Positions 35,060 to 43,929 are shown, counted from the stretch's first letter. The stretch is 64,000 nt of DNA from Paraplanobispora siamensis (GCF_016863175.1 NZ_BOOJ01000065.1:1-64000), one strand, 5' to 3'. Numbers and translations: made by a program. The notes: generated by a model not told the origin, from the letters alone.

Positions 35060-35845
35060 TCACAGGAGCGCGTAGACCCGGTCGGCCACTCCCCTGGCCG
35101 TGGGCCGCTTGGCGGCGTCCCCGATGCAGGTCTGCACCAGCTCGGCCAGCTCGGGCTCCAGGTCGCCGACTACCGAGGGCGCGGTGCTGTTGATCTTCCG
35201 CAGGGTCAGCAGCGGGTCGTGGGTGGGCAGGTCGCCGTACAGCCCCCTGCCGGTGGCCGCCCAGTGCAGTGTGGCGCCGAGCGACCACACGTCCCCGGCG
35301 GGCGTGGGCTTGTCCCCCTGCAGCAGCGCCGGGTCGGTGAACTCCACCGAGCCGATCCCGCCCATCCCGGTCACCGTCGCGCCCGGCGTCAGCACCTGCG
35401 ACAGGCCGAGGTCCGACAGCTTCCCCCCGGTGTCGGTCAGCAGCACGTTGCCCGGGGTGATGTCGCGGTGCACGATCCCCTCCTCGTGGAGCGCCTGCGC
35501 GGCGTGCGCGGCGCAGGCCACGGCGCGCAGCGCGTGCTCCCGCGACGGCGGCTCGACCGGGCGGCTCAGCGACCCGGCGGGCAGGTACTCCATCGAGTAG
35601 TAGAAGATCCCTCCCTGCTGACCCGCGTCGTAAAGCGTCACCAGGTACGGCGAGCGCACCGCGGCGAACGCCTTCAACTCCCTGGTCGCCCGCCGGAAGG
35701 CGTCGGCGCCGGTGCCGCCGAGAACCTTCACCGCGACGAACTCGGTCTCCACCGGCAGTCGCTCGGGCTTTTTCGCTAAATAGAACTCGCCGTGATTGCC
35801 CGCCCCCAGCGATCGGACGAACTCATAATCGGCGATGCCTTCCAC
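35060..35845 (-). CDS. Ser/Thr protein kinase, variant loop, TTA codon
   Basis: 261-residue catalytic-domain-only kinase. Glycine loop GAGNHGEFY, VAVKVL lysine, catalytic loop HRDITPGN (Thr in place of Lys), SDLG in place of DFG, and no clear APE. Start GTG 35845 chosen since AAGGAGGGGAGAG ends 5 bases upstream; the frame is open 30 codons further. Codon 23 is TTA (minus strand, 35779-35777), the second kinase here with this rare codon. Divergent from a CPA2 antiporter 111 bp away. Confidence 0.85.
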   Translation of the reverse strand: MEGIADYEFVRSLGAGNHGEFYLAKKPERLPVETEFVAVKVLGGTGADAFRRATRELKAFAAVRSPYLVTLYDAGQQGGIFYYSMEYLPAGSLSRPVEPPSREHALRAVACAAHAAQALHEEGIVHRDITPGNVLLTDTGGKLSDLGLSQVLTPGATVTGMGGIGSVEFTDPALLQGDKPTPAGDVWSLGATLHWAATGRGLYGDLPTHDPLLTLRKINSTAPSVVGDLEPELAELVQTCIGDAAKRPTARGVADRVYALL

Positions 35846-35956
35846 CGGCGCTCTCCCCTCCTTGCCGCCGATCCATTCCCGGCGGCGTTCTCCACACGGT
35901 AACGTCGCCTGGTCATTGTCGGGGCTTTTCTTCACTTACGGGAAGCGTGTTCACCG

Positions 35957-37948
35957 GTGCTCCACATGGATCTGCTCCTGCTCGACCTGGTGATCGTCCT
36001 GGCCGTCGCACGGCTGTTCGGTGCCCTGGCCCGGCGTCTCGGCCAACCACCGGTGGTGGGCGAGATCCTGGCCGGCATCCTGCTCGGTCCCACCCTGCTC
36101 GGCCCGCTGCTGGGTGAGACCCTCTTCGGCCCGGAGATGAAACCTCCGCTGCAGGCTCTGGCCAATGTCGGCCTCGTCCTGTTCATGTTCGTCGTCGGCC
36201 TGGAACTGGACCAGAAACTGGTGCGGGGCAAGGGCCGCATCGCGGTGACCGTCGCGCTCGGCTCGACGCTGCTGCCGTTCGTGCTGGGCTGCGGGCTCGC
36301 GCTGTTCATCGCCGGCGACCACGTCGGCGGGGACAAGACCCTGCCGTTCGTGCTGTTCATGGGGGCGGCGATGGCCGCCACCGCCTTCCCCGTGCTGGCC
36401 CGCATCCTCACCGACCGGGGCATGCAGCGCATCACTCTCGGCGGCCTGTCCCTGGCCGCCGCCGCGGTGATCGACGTGCTCGCTTGGACCGTTCTAGCGG
36501 TGGTGGTGGCCGTGGCCGGGGCGGGGGACGCCGAGGGCCAGTGGAAGGTCCTGCTGGCGCTGCCGTACGCGCTGGTGATGTTCCTGGTGGTCCGCCCCCT
36601 GCTGGCCCGGCTGGTGCCCGCCTACGAGCGGGCCGGGCGGCTGACGCCCTCGCTGCTGTCGCTGGTGCTCATCGGCCTGATCGCCTCGGCCTGGGCGACC
36701 GAGTGGATGCACGTGCACTTCATCTTCGGGGCGTTCCTGTTCGGCGCGGTGATGCCGCGCGAGGGCGCCGAGCGGCTCAACCACGAGATCCTGGAGCGCC
36801 TGGAGCAGCTGGCCGTCCTGCTGCTGCTGCCGATGTTCTTCGTGGTGGCCGGGCTCAACGTGAACCTGCGCGCGCTGGACCTGTCCAGCCTGGGCGTCCT
36901 GGCCGCGATCCTGGCGGTGGCGATCGGCGGCAAGATGCTGGGCTCCTACGCCGCGGCCCGCATGCAGGCGGTGCCCTCGCGGCAGTCGTGGGCGCTGGCC
37001 ACCCTGCTGAACACCCGGGGGCTGACCGAGATCGTCATCCTCACCGTCGGCCTGCAGAAGGGCGTGCTCGACAACGAGCTGTACTCGCTGATGGTCGTGA
37101 TGGCGCTGGTCACCACCGGCATGACCGGCCCGCTGCTGCGCAGGATCTATCCCGACCGGCGGGTGGCCCGCGACATCGCCGAGGCCGAGCGCGCCGCCCT
37201 CGGGGTGACCGCCGCGCACCGGGTGCTGGCCGTCGTCCCCGAGCCGCCCGCCGAGCAGGGCCCGCTGGTGGACCTGGCCGCCACCCTGGCCCGCGTGAAG
37301 TCCCCCTCCGAGGTGGCCCTGGTCCACCTGCGGCCCTACCCCAGCGGCCGGCTGGAGGTCGGCACCGGCCTGTCGTCGGAGCTGGCCGAGATGGCCGAGA
37401 CGCTGCACGAGCTGGAGGAGCTGGCCGGCACCGCCAGGGTGCAGGGCTCGCAGTCCCGGGTGGTCAGCCGCTTCGCCACCGACGTGGCCGTCGAGCTGCC
37501 CGAGGTGGTCGGCGGGGCCGAGCCCGACCTGGTGGTGCTGCCCGCGGGCGTGCCCGGCTACGCCGAGGTCCGCGCCGCGGCCGTGTGCCGCGTGGTGACC
37601 GTGCTCTCCCCCGACCAGACCGAGGCCGCCGAGTTCGGGACCGGACCCGTCGCGGTGCACCACGGCTCCGACGCCGCCACCCACGTGGCGCTCATCCTGG
37701 CGCTGCTGCGCGACCGGCCGCTGGTCGTCACCGGGGGCGGCCGGGCCTCCTCGCTGGCCCAGCGGCTGAGCAAGCTTGGGGTGCGGGCCACCGCGGGCGA
37801 GGCCCCGGCCGGGGCGCTGGTCGTGGCGCCCGACAACGGGACCGTTCCGGGCGGCACGCACCTGCTGGTGCGCGCCGAGCAGGACGCCGACCCGGTCGAC
37901 TGGGCCGCCGCGGTCGCCGCCCTGCGCACCCCGGTCGCCCAGCCCTGA
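35957..37948 (+). CDS. CPA2 cation/proton antiporter with cytosolic domain
   Basis: 663 residues: a Kef/NapA-type membrane domain with about 12 helices to residue ~395 (LGQPPVVGEILAGILLGP; AAAVIDVLAW with the transport Asp; GLNVNLRALDL), then a ~265-residue soluble domain with Ala/Gly-rich alpha/beta pattern reminiscent of universal-stress-protein repeats. Expected to exchange Na+ or K+ for H+. GTG 35957 used; ATG 35966 is the alternative. Terminated by a strong bidirectional hairpin at 37975-38013. Confidence 0.88.
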   Translation: MLHMDLLLLDLVIVLAVARLFGALARRLGQPPVVGEILAGILLGPTLLGPLLGETLFGPEMKPPLQALANVGLVLFMFVVGLELDQKLVRGKGRIAVTVALGSTLLPFVLGCGLALFIAGDHVGGDKTLPFVLFMGAAMAATAFPVLARILTDRGMQRITLGGLSLAAAAVIDVLAWTVLAVVVAVAGAGDAEGQWKVLLALPYALVMFLVVRPLLARLVPAYERAGRLTPSLLSLVLIGLIASAWATEWMHVHFIFGAFLFGAVMPREGAERLNHEILERLEQLAVLLLLPMFFVVAGLNVNLRALDLSSLGVLAAILAVAIGGKMLGSYAAARMQAVPSRQSWALATLLNTRGLTEIVILTVGLQKGVLDNELYSLMVVMALVTTGMTGPLLRRIYPDRRVARDIAEAERAALGVTAAHRVLAVVPEPPAEQGPLVDLAATLARVKSPSEVALVHLRPYPSGRLEVGTGLSSELAEMAETLHELEELAGTARVQGSQSRVVSRFATDVAVELPEVVGGAEPDLVVLPAGVPGYAEVRAAAVCRVVTVLSPDQTEAAEFGTGPVAVHHGSDAATHVALILALLRDRPLVVTGGGRASSLAQRLSKLGVRATAGEAPAGALVVAPDNGTVPGGTHLLVRAEQDADPVDWAAAVAALRTPVAQP

Positions 37949-37974
37949 GGGTCCCCCGGCCCCTGAGGACACGC

Positions 37975-38013
37975 GAGGGGCGGGCCGGGGCCTCATGGCC
38001 CCGCCCGCCCCTC
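37975..38013. terminator. Bidirectional terminator, antiporter/FHA genes
   Basis: Arms 37975-37992 and 37997-38013 pair almost perfectly (one bulged C) around a 4-base loop; flanking ACACG/CGTGT can extend the stem. It lies between convergent genes ending at 37948 and 38030 and could serve both. Confidence 0.8.
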
Positions 38014-38029
38014 CGCCGTGTCGCCGCTC

Positions 38030-39511
38030 TCAGCTGTTGCGGTGCGACTCGTAGCGCATGGTGCGCGAGACGCCGATGCGCACGGTCGTGCCGGGCGCGA
38101 TCGTGACCGGCTCGTTCGGCGGGATGTCGTAGAAGTTCGGGTCGCCGGGCGGCTGGATCTGGGTGCCGTTGACCGAGCCCAGGTCGACCAGGTTGACGTC
38201 CCAGCCGTCCAGCGCCACACGCAGGTGGCGGCGGGACACCGAGCCGTCGGGGCTGGTGACCTTGGCCGGGCGGACCGCGCCCTCGGCGACCTCCGGGGCC
38301 CGCTCGGGGTCGCGCCCGAGCAGGTAGTCGGTGTCCAGGCGCAGCGTCATGCCGTCGTCCAGCAGCAGCACGCCCAGCGGCGGGCGCGGCCCCTTGTAGG
38401 GCACGAGCGTGCGCTGCACCAGCGCGATGCCGCAGACCGCGCAGTACGGCACCCGCGGGTCGTTGAAGTGGTCGTTCTTGCAGTCGACGCCGTAGACCAG
38501 GGGCCGCGATTCGGGCTCGGGCATCATCGGCATGTCCGGCGCGGTCCCCGAGGGGCCGGAGGGGCCGGGGGTCAGCAGCTCGTACTCGAACGACTCGTTG
38601 CGGACGTCGATCGGGTCGCCGCCCATCCCGTTGGCCCGTGCGGTGTCGATGTCCTCGTGCGAGGGCATCGCGGGGGCCGATCCGGACCCCGGCCCCTGGG
38701 ACGGGACCGCGGGCATGGGCTCGGAGTGCCACCCCTGGGGAGCGGGGGCCTGCTGCTCCATCGGCGGGCCCGCCGGCGGGTAGGGGTCGGCCGGGCCCAG
38801 CGGGTACGGCGGCGGCCCCGCCGGGGCGGGCTCCATCACGGGTCCGGGCCGCTGCTCCATGGGCGGACCGGCGGGCTCCATCGGCGGCGGTCCCCAGTCG
38901 GGGGCCATCGACGGGCCGGGGGCCGGACCGGGTCCGGCTCCCATCGGGGACATCGGGGGCATCGGGGGCGCCTGGGACTCGGCCTGGACCGGTGCCGGGG
39001 CGGGCTGGGCCGCGCGCATGGGCGGCTGCGCCGCCTCGCCCATCTCCGCCGGGTCCCACTGGACCCCGCCTCCGGAGATCACGCCGCCGTCCAGCCGGGC
39101 GAAGCGGTGCGCCGCACCGGCGTCGGGCAGGCGCAGCTCGACCCGGGTGACCGGGCCGGGCACCAGCCGGTCGGACCAGGTGAGCGCGTCGCGCCCGGCC
39201 AGGCGCACCTCTCCCGCGGAACCGGTGACCGACGCCGAGGCCTGGCCGCTGACCAGCACGGCGACGCCCTCGGGCACGTGACCGGCGACGGCGCACGCCA
39301 CGGGCTCGCCCATCATGGCGGCCAGCACCTGGGCGACGCGCCGGGCCAGGGCCCGCCCGTCGCCGCCCGAGGCCGCGGTCTCCCGCACCGCCCCCAGCAG
39401 ATCCTCCGCCACGGCCTCGGCCGCGTCGCACACCAGCAGCAGCCCGCCCACATGGGCGACCAGCCCGTTGCCCGGAAGCGGACGCACCACCCCGAAGCCC
39501 TGGTCGGTCAC
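38030..39511 (-). CDS. FHA-domain protein with Cys motif and Pro/Met-rich linker
   Basis: 493 residues. N-terminal alpha/beta domain of unknown type (about 1-150), a Pro/Met/Gly-rich disordered linker (about 165-310), a short Cys cluster (DCKNDHF ... YCAVCG) that could bind zinc, and a C-terminal FHA domain (LLGRDPER, SVSRRHLRV, VNGTQ) that should read phosphothreonine. No transmembrane helix. GTG 39511 overlaps the stop of the upstream membrane gene and has GGAGGGAGAG upstream. Third gene of an FAD protein/membrane protein/FHA operon; a Ser/Thr kinase lies 2.2 kb away. Confidence 0.8.
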   Translation of the reverse strand: MTDQGFGVVRPLPGNGLVAHVGGLLLVCDAAEAVAEDLLGAVRETAASGGDGRALARRVAQVLAAMMGEPVACAVAGHVPEGVAVLVSGQASASVTGSAGEVRLAGRDALTWSDRLVPGPVTRVELRLPDAGAAHRFARLDGGVISGGGVQWDPAEMGEAAQPPMRAAQPAPAPVQAESQAPPMPPMSPMGAGPGPAPGPSMAPDWGPPPMEPAGPPMEQRPGPVMEPAPAGPPPYPLGPADPYPPAGPPMEQQAPAPQGWHSEPMPAVPSQGPGSGSAPAMPSHEDIDTARANGMGGDPIDVRNESFEYELLTPGPSGPSGTAPDMPMMPEPESRPLVYGVDCKNDHFNDPRVPYCAVCGIALVQRTLVPYKGPRPPLGVLLLDDGMTLRLDTDYLLGRDPERAPEVAEGAVRPAKVTSPDGSVSRRHLRVALDGWDVNLVDLGSVNGTQIQPPGDPNFYDIPPNEPVTIAPGTTVRIGVSRTMRYESHRNS

Positions 39512-39945
39512 AGAACTCTCCCTCCCCGGAAACGCCATCGGATGAACGGAACCCTCATCGGACCGTTCGCCACTAGCCACATGGATACCCAGACGACGGT
39601 GAAGTGCGTCCAGAACGCGGCCGCCGGAATCGGGTCGATGAAACCGACCGCACCGGACCGTAGCAAAAAGTACAGCAGAAGACCTTCGGGAACGAGAGTG
39701 AGCAAACCGAACATGGTCGGCCAGTCCTTCTCCCACCTGAACTGCATGAGGAAGTGATAGATCAGCTCCCAGACGATGCCCAGCACCCCCACCGCCACCA
39801 GGACGAGCAGACCGGTGACATAGAGCTCGCTGAGCGGGGCGGTCACGCCCGGCACGATCGGCATGATGAGCAGCGTGACCACCACGCCGACGGTGGCCAG
39901 CAGGAACAGGCGCGTCTGGATGCGCCCGATCAGGGTCGGAACCAC
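39508..39945 (-). CDS. Four-helix membrane protein of the FAD/FHA operon
   Basis: 145 residues with four predicted transmembrane helices (about 10-32, 43-64, 80-98 and 112-130) separated by short loops; a cytoplasmic FRWEKDWP segment precedes helix 3. No named family recognised. GTG 39945 has AAGGAG 7 bases upstream. The stop overlaps the FHA gene start (4 bp) and it begins 11 bp after the FAD gene, so the three are one transcription unit. It may anchor a complex of the other two proteins to the membrane (inference). Confidence 0.72.
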   Translation of the reverse strand: MVPTLIGRIQTRLFLLATVGVVVTLLIMPIVPGVTAPLSELYVTGLLVLVAVGVLGIVWELIYHFLMQFRWEKDWPTMFGLLTLVPEGLLLYFLLRSGAVGFIDPIPAAAFWTHFTVVWVSMWLVANGPMRVPFIRWRFRGGRVL

Positions 39946-39956
39946 GGAGACACTCC

Positions 39957-41492
39957 TTATACCGGCGAGTTGAAGGCCCACTTGAACCACTGCGCGGTCG
40001 AGCGCAGCGGCCCCATCTTCTTGACGAACCCGCGCCTGGCCAGGTCGTCGGCGATCTCCTGGGCCGCGATCTGCAGCCCGAGGAAGGTGTCGACGCCGGG
40101 GAAGTAGCCGCCGAGGGTGGCCGACCCGGAGGCGTACAGCGCGCCGTCGCCGTTGGCGGTCCCCTTCACCTCGAAGTGGCGCTCCACCTCCAGGCGGCCG
40201 ACCGGATTGCGGTAGGCGCCGCTGTGCTGCAGCAGGTCCGCGAAGATGCGGTGCTCGGAGATGTCGGCCTCCAGTCCCGTGCAGTCGATGATGTAGTCGG
40301 CCACCGGCTCACGGATGATGCCGTCGTTGCTGCGCACGTAGCTGACCAGCCGGCCGTCCTCGGTGCGCTCCACCCGGTCCACCGTGCCCTGCACGGCGTG
40401 GTAGTAGCCGCCCTCGCGCCCGGCGCGCATCTGCTCCTGCCAGTGCCGCCGGTAGGGGGTGTTGGTGCCGCCCATCTGCTTGTACTTGGCCGCGCGCTCG
40501 GCGCCCTCCAGCTTGCGCATCTCCGCCTTGAGCTGGCCGCCCCACACCGACTTGGGATAGTTGAACCCCTGGTAGGCCCAGCCGTCGCCGCCCTTGCGCC
40601 GCGACCACAGGTGCGGGCCGTGGGAGCCGGTGATGAAGGTCCGGAAGATGTGGATGATCTGGGTCTGGAGCCCGAACTTCTTGCGGTCGTCGAACAGGCG
40701 CTGGAGCACCCGGGAGGCGACGATGCCGCCGCCCCGGATGACCACCGTGCCGGGCCGGGTCTTGAGGAACTCGTAGACCTGCTCGTGCGGCTCGTAGGCG
40801 TTGACGACGTGCTGGTAGTCGGAGTACTTCGTGCGGAACTCCTGCAGGTCGGGCAGGAACTTCAGGCCCGGGTAGCCGACCGCGATGTGGACGAACCGCG
40901 AGCGGAAGATGATGCGCTTGGTGGGCGCCGCCCCCTCGGGCGGGGTGACGACGGTGAAGTAGCCGCCGCCGGCCCTCTTGCGCACCATGCGGACCTGGCC
41001 CTTGACCAGCATGTCCCAGTAGTTGATGCGCTTGGCCTCGCGCTCCAGGTTCTCGAAGACGGTCCCGGCGCGCGGCGTCCAGTAGTCGTTCAGGAGCGGC
41101 TCGGTGAACAGCTGCCACAGGTAGGCCGGGTTCTTGTCCTTCCAGGCCTCCTCCAGCGCGTAGGAGGGGAAGCCCCACAGGTTGTCGGGGCGCGAGGAGG
41201 AGTCGGAGCGGATCCGCTCGCCGCGCGGGATCTGCGAACACCTGGTGAGGAACTCGTAGGTCTGCCACGGGTGGTCGATGTTGGAGATGACCCGCATCTG
41301 CGAGGTGGGGACCCCGTAGATCCGCAGATAGTCGACGGTCACGAACGACCCGATGCCCCCGCCCACGGTGAGGAAGGGGATGTCGTACATGGGAATGCCC
41401 GCGGACGCGACCATGTGGTCGGTCCACTCGGAGGTGCCGAGGAGTTCCGGCGTCAGGTCACCGGCCGAGGCCGGCGTGCTGGGGGGTGCCAA
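39957..41492 (-). CDS. FAD/NAD(P)-binding protein, unknown substrate
   Basis: 511 residues. N-terminal dinucleotide fold FLTVGGGIGSFVTVDYLRIYG and a second one, GTVVIRGGGIVASRVLQRLF, about 200 residues later resemble flavin-dependent monooxygenases or reductases. The late DYIIDCTGLEAD and ALYASGSATLGGYFPGVDTFLGLQIAAQ segments are the usual FAD-closing motifs. A WSRRKGGDGWAYQGFNYPKS stretch looks family-specific. No signal peptide. TTG 41492 was used, 10 bases after GAGGG; an internal ATG at residue 27 or 35 is possible. Leads the operon with the membrane and FHA proteins. Confidence 0.75.
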   Translation of the reverse strand: MAPPSTPASAGDLTPELLGTSEWTDHMVASAGIPMYDIPFLTVGGGIGSFVTVDYLRIYGVPTSQMRVISNIDHPWQTYEFLTRCSQIPRGERIRSDSSSRPDNLWGFPSYALEEAWKDKNPAYLWQLFTEPLLNDYWTPRAGTVFENLEREAKRINYWDMLVKGQVRMVRKRAGGGYFTVVTPPEGAAPTKRIIFRSRFVHIAVGYPGLKFLPDLQEFRTKYSDYQHVVNAYEPHEQVYEFLKTRPGTVVIRGGGIVASRVLQRLFDDRKKFGLQTQIIHIFRTFITGSHGPHLWSRRKGGDGWAYQGFNYPKSVWGGQLKAEMRKLEGAERAAKYKQMGGTNTPYRRHWQEQMRAGREGGYYHAVQGTVDRVERTEDGRLVSYVRSNDGIIREPVADYIIDCTGLEADISEHRIFADLLQHSGAYRNPVGRLEVERHFEVKGTANGDGALYASGSATLGGYFPGVDTFLGLQIAAQEIADDLARRGFVKKMGPLRSTAQWFKWAFNSPV

Positions 41493-41517
41493 TGTGATGC
41501 GTCCCTCGAAGATACGT

Positions 41518-41547
41518 GGCCAACCGGTTCAGTTGGCCAGAAGATTA
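41518..41547 (-). promoter_or_regulatory. Candidate promoter/operator of the FAD/FHA operon
   Basis: On the minus strand TAATCT (41547-41542) is a good -10. A perfect palindrome with 7-bp arms, GGCCAAC-N7-GTTGGCC (41518-41538), covers the predicted start at about 41535. No strong -35. The placement suits repressor control. Confidence 0.45.
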
Positions 41548-41638
41548 GTCCCGGTCCGCGCCGAAAACGAGTGGGACAGATCGGGCGATCTTTTCCCCCG
41601 CGCCGATGTTCTGCCCCTTGTCTCGTTCCAACGCAATC

Positions 41639-41654
41639 TTTCAGACGTCTGAAA
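41639..41654. promoter_or_regulatory. Perfect 16-bp palindrome TTTCAGACGTCTGAAA
   Basis: An uninterrupted, AT-flanked palindrome in a GC-rich genome, about 147 bp upstream of the FAD gene start and 38 bp beyond the stop codon of the site-2 protease gene. It is too short for a stable terminator and looks like a protein-binding site. Confidence 0.5.
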
Positions 41655-41673
41655 AGTGCCGGAGGTTCGCCCG

Positions 41674-41708
41674 GACACCGGTGAACAGGCTTCAGACACC
41701 GGTGAACA
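41674..41708. repeat. Duplicated 3' end of the protease gene
   Basis: GACACCGGTGAACA occurs exactly at 41674-41687 and 41695-41708, period 21 bp. The inner copy is the last codons of the M50 gene (LFTGV, minus strand); the outer copy repeats them after the TGA. Confidence 0.75.
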
Positions 41709-42825
41709 ACCGGTTCACGTCCGACGTGGCGAGCACGCCGAAGATCTCCCCTCCGCGTTCGACCAGAAGATACTCCCCGGCGGGGCTTTCGCGCATGGCC
41801 TCGATCAGGGATTCTCCCGTCAGATCGGCGGCCAGCACCAGCGAAGGCTCGAGATTGCGGGCCAGCGCGCCGACCGCCACCCACGGGCGGCGGTTCTCCG
41901 GGGTGGCCTCCACCGCGATCTCGTTGACGATCCCCGTCGGGCGGCCCTCGTGGTCCACCACGACGATGGCGCCCGCCTGGGCCTCGGTCGTACGGCGCAG
42001 CGCCTCGGCCAGCGGCACGTCGGCGGTGACCGCGATGGCCCGCCGGGCCAGGGCGCGCGCGTTGACGTGCGGGATGCGCGCCCGCATCCGGGCCCCGCGC
42101 AGCGCCTGCGTGGCGCCGAACCAGATGAAGGAGGCCAGCAGCACCGACCAGATGAGCGGGCCCCAGCTCGGCTCCTGGCCGCTCATCAGCGACAGGGCGG
42201 CCGGCCAGACGACCAGGAGGACCGCCAGCCCGCGACCCACCCAGGCCGCGACGACCGTACCGGTCCCGGAGCTGCGGGTGATCTTCCACACTCCGGCGCG
42301 CAGCATGCGGCCCCCGTCCAGCGGCAGGCCCGGCAGCAGGTTGAACACTCCGACGATCAGGTTGGCGAGCCACAGCTGGTAGCTCAGCACGCCCAGGATC
42401 GTGTTGGGGTCCAGGAACCGGTCCAGCGCGAAGCCCGCGCCGCCCAGGCCCAGGGAGAGCAGCGGCCCGGAGAAGGCCACCATGAACTCCCTGCCCGGGG
42501 TCTGCGGCTCGCGCTCGATCTCCGAGACGCCGCCGAGCAGATAGAGCGTGATGCGCCGGACCGGCAGGCCGTACATCTTGGCGACCACGCAGTGCGCCAG
42601 CTCGTGGAGCAGCACCGAGACGTACAGCAGCACCGCGAAGACCAGCGCGACCAGGTAGGACAGGCCGGTGCTCAGCTCGGGCAGCCGCGAGACCACCGCG
42701 GGCTGGAAGGTGAAGGTGATGAACGCCGCCACGATGAACCAGGTCGGCGAGACATAGACCGGGATGCCGAACGGACGACCCATCCGCAGACCCGGGTTGT
42801 CCTGGCGCGGGCTCTCGCTGCTCAC
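41692..42825 (-). CDS. Site-2 (M50) metalloprotease with CBS domains
   Basis: 377 residues. Multi-helix membrane protease with zinc motif HELAH at 74-78 and the second motif NLLPGLPLDGGR (about 163-174), followed by two CBS domains (about 250-375). It belongs to the SpoIVFB-like/Rip3 group that cleaves membrane-bound substrates. Start GTG 42825 with GAGGAG further upstream than ideal. Divergent from the RecB-like gene; M50 and RecB-like genes commonly lie near trmI/arc in actinobacteria, but 11.8 kb of other genes separates them here. Confidence 0.9.
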   Translation of the reverse strand: MSSESPRQDNPGLRMGRPFGIPVYVSPTWFIVAAFITFTFQPAVVSRLPELSTGLSYLVALVFAVLLYVSVLLHELAHCVVAKMYGLPVRRITLYLLGGVSEIEREPQTPGREFMVAFSGPLLSLGLGGAGFALDRFLDPNTILGVLSYQLWLANLIVGVFNLLPGLPLDGGRMLRAGVWKITRSSGTGTVVAAWVGRGLAVLLVVWPAALSLMSGQEPSWGPLIWSVLLASFIWFGATQALRGARMRARIPHVNARALARRAIAVTADVPLAEALRRTTEAQAGAIVVVDHEGRPTGIVNEIAVEATPENRRPWVAVGALARNLEPSLVLAADLTGESLIEAMRESPAGEYLLVERGGEIFGVLATSDVNRLFTGV

Positions 42826-42939
42826 CGGTGGCTCACCACTCCTCGAATCACTCGGGCTCCGGCCTCGATGCTACGCGCCCGGGGTCGCGGGGGCCGCGCC
42901 ACATCTGCACTCCGGGTCCAAACTGTCGCCGCGGTGACC

Positions 42940-42945
42940 TACAGT
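42940..42945 (+). promoter_or_regulatory. -10 box for a leaderless recB-like mRNA
   Basis: TACAGT ends 6 bases before the ATG at 42952, so the predicted +1 is the A of the start codon. No ribosome site is present. The -35 region is weak. Confidence 0.55.
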
Positions 42946-42951
42946 GCGGAC

Positions 42952-43821
42952 ATGTCGCTGACCGAGCCCACGATCATCGGAGCGCTGTCGCCGTCCCGCG
43001 CCGGTGACTTCATGACGTGCCCGCTGCTCTACCGGTTCCGGGTGATCGACCGGCTGCCGGAGCCGCCGTCGCCCGCCGCGGTGCGCGGCACGATGGTGCA
43101 CTCGGTCCTGGAGCGTCTCTACGACCTGCCGGCCCCGGCGCGCACCGTCGCCGCGGCCCTGGACCTGGTGGAGCCCCAGTGGGAGCGCCTGCTGGCGGAG
43201 GAGCCCGCCTACGGTGAGATGTTCGCCGGCGAGCGGGAGCAGGCCGAGTGGCTGGCCCAGGCCCGCGCCATGCTGGAGCGCTACTTCACGCTGGAGGACC
43301 CCCGCGTCCTGGAGCCCGCCGAGCGGGAGCTGTACGTCGAGGTGGTGCTCGACGACGGCCTGATGCTTCGGGGTTACATCGACCGGCTGGACGTCGCGCC
43401 CACCGGCGAGGTCCGGGTGGTCGACTACAAGACCGGCAGCGCGCCGGGCCCCTCGTTCGAGGCCAAGGCGCTGTTCCAGATGAAGTTCTACGCGCTGGTG
43501 CTGTGGCGGCTGCACGGCTCGGTGCCCCGCCTGCTGCAGCTGATGTACCTCGGCGGGGCCGGTGAGGTCCTGCGCTACGCCCCCGACGAGGCCGACCTGC
43601 GCGCCACCGAGCGCAAGGTGCGGGCACTGTGGAAGGCCATCGAGCGGGCCCTGGACACCGGCGAGTGGGTGGCCAGGCCCAGCCGCCTGTGCGACTGGTG
43701 CAACTACAAGGACCTGTGCCCGGAGTTCGGCGGCACCCCTCCGCCGCTCCCGGCGCGGCAGCCGGGCGACACGGTGCGCAGCACCCGCCGCGCGACCCGG
43801 GCCGCCACCGACGAGATCTGA
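42952..43821 (+). CDS. RecB-family PD-(D/E)XK nuclease with Fe-S cysteines
   Basis: 289 residues. Nuclease core: IDRLDV ... VRVVDYKTG (Asp and the D-x-K pair). Four cysteines suit a 4Fe-4S cluster as in AddB/Cas4: Cys23 in FMTCPLLYRF and three in CDWCNYKDLC near the C-terminus. Corresponds to the RecB-like protein often found by trmI (Rv2119 in M. tuberculosis). No CRISPR genes are near, so a Cas4 role is not suggested. The start appears leaderless. Confidence 0.88.
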   Translation: MSLTEPTIIGALSPSRAGDFMTCPLLYRFRVIDRLPEPPSPAAVRGTMVHSVLERLYDLPAPARTVAAALDLVEPQWERLLAEEPAYGEMFAGEREQAEWLAQARAMLERYFTLEDPRVLEPAERELYVEVVLDDGLMLRGYIDRLDVAPTGEVRVVDYKTGSAPGPSFEAKALFQMKFYALVLWRLHGSVPRLLQLMYLGGAGEVLRYAPDEADLRATERKVRALWKAIERALDTGEWVARPSRLCDWCNYKDLCPEFGGTPPPLPARQPGDTVRSTRRATRAATDEI

Positions 43822-43858
43822 TCGGTGCCCGATCCTCATCTGATCCGCGTCTGATCCG
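43816..43858. repeat. Three copies of (A/G)TCTGATC(C/G)G at the nuclease stop
   Basis: Copies at 43816-43825, 43838-43847 and 43849-43858. The first contains the TGA stop codon of the RecB-like gene; the other two repeat it downstream. Confidence 0.6.
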
Positions 43859-43883
43859 CACGTCGGGGTCATCCGAGGGGATG

Positions 43884-43899
43884 AGGGGGATTTCCCCCT
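43884..43899 (+). terminator. Short hairpin after the RecB-like gene
   Basis: AGGGGG-ATTT-CCCCCT at 43884-43899, 63 bp after the stop codon, 6-bp stem with a 4-base loop. Weak, no T-run. Confidence 0.4.
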
Positions 43900-43929
43900 G
43901 TAGCAGGGTGGCGCGGGTGACAGGACGCC

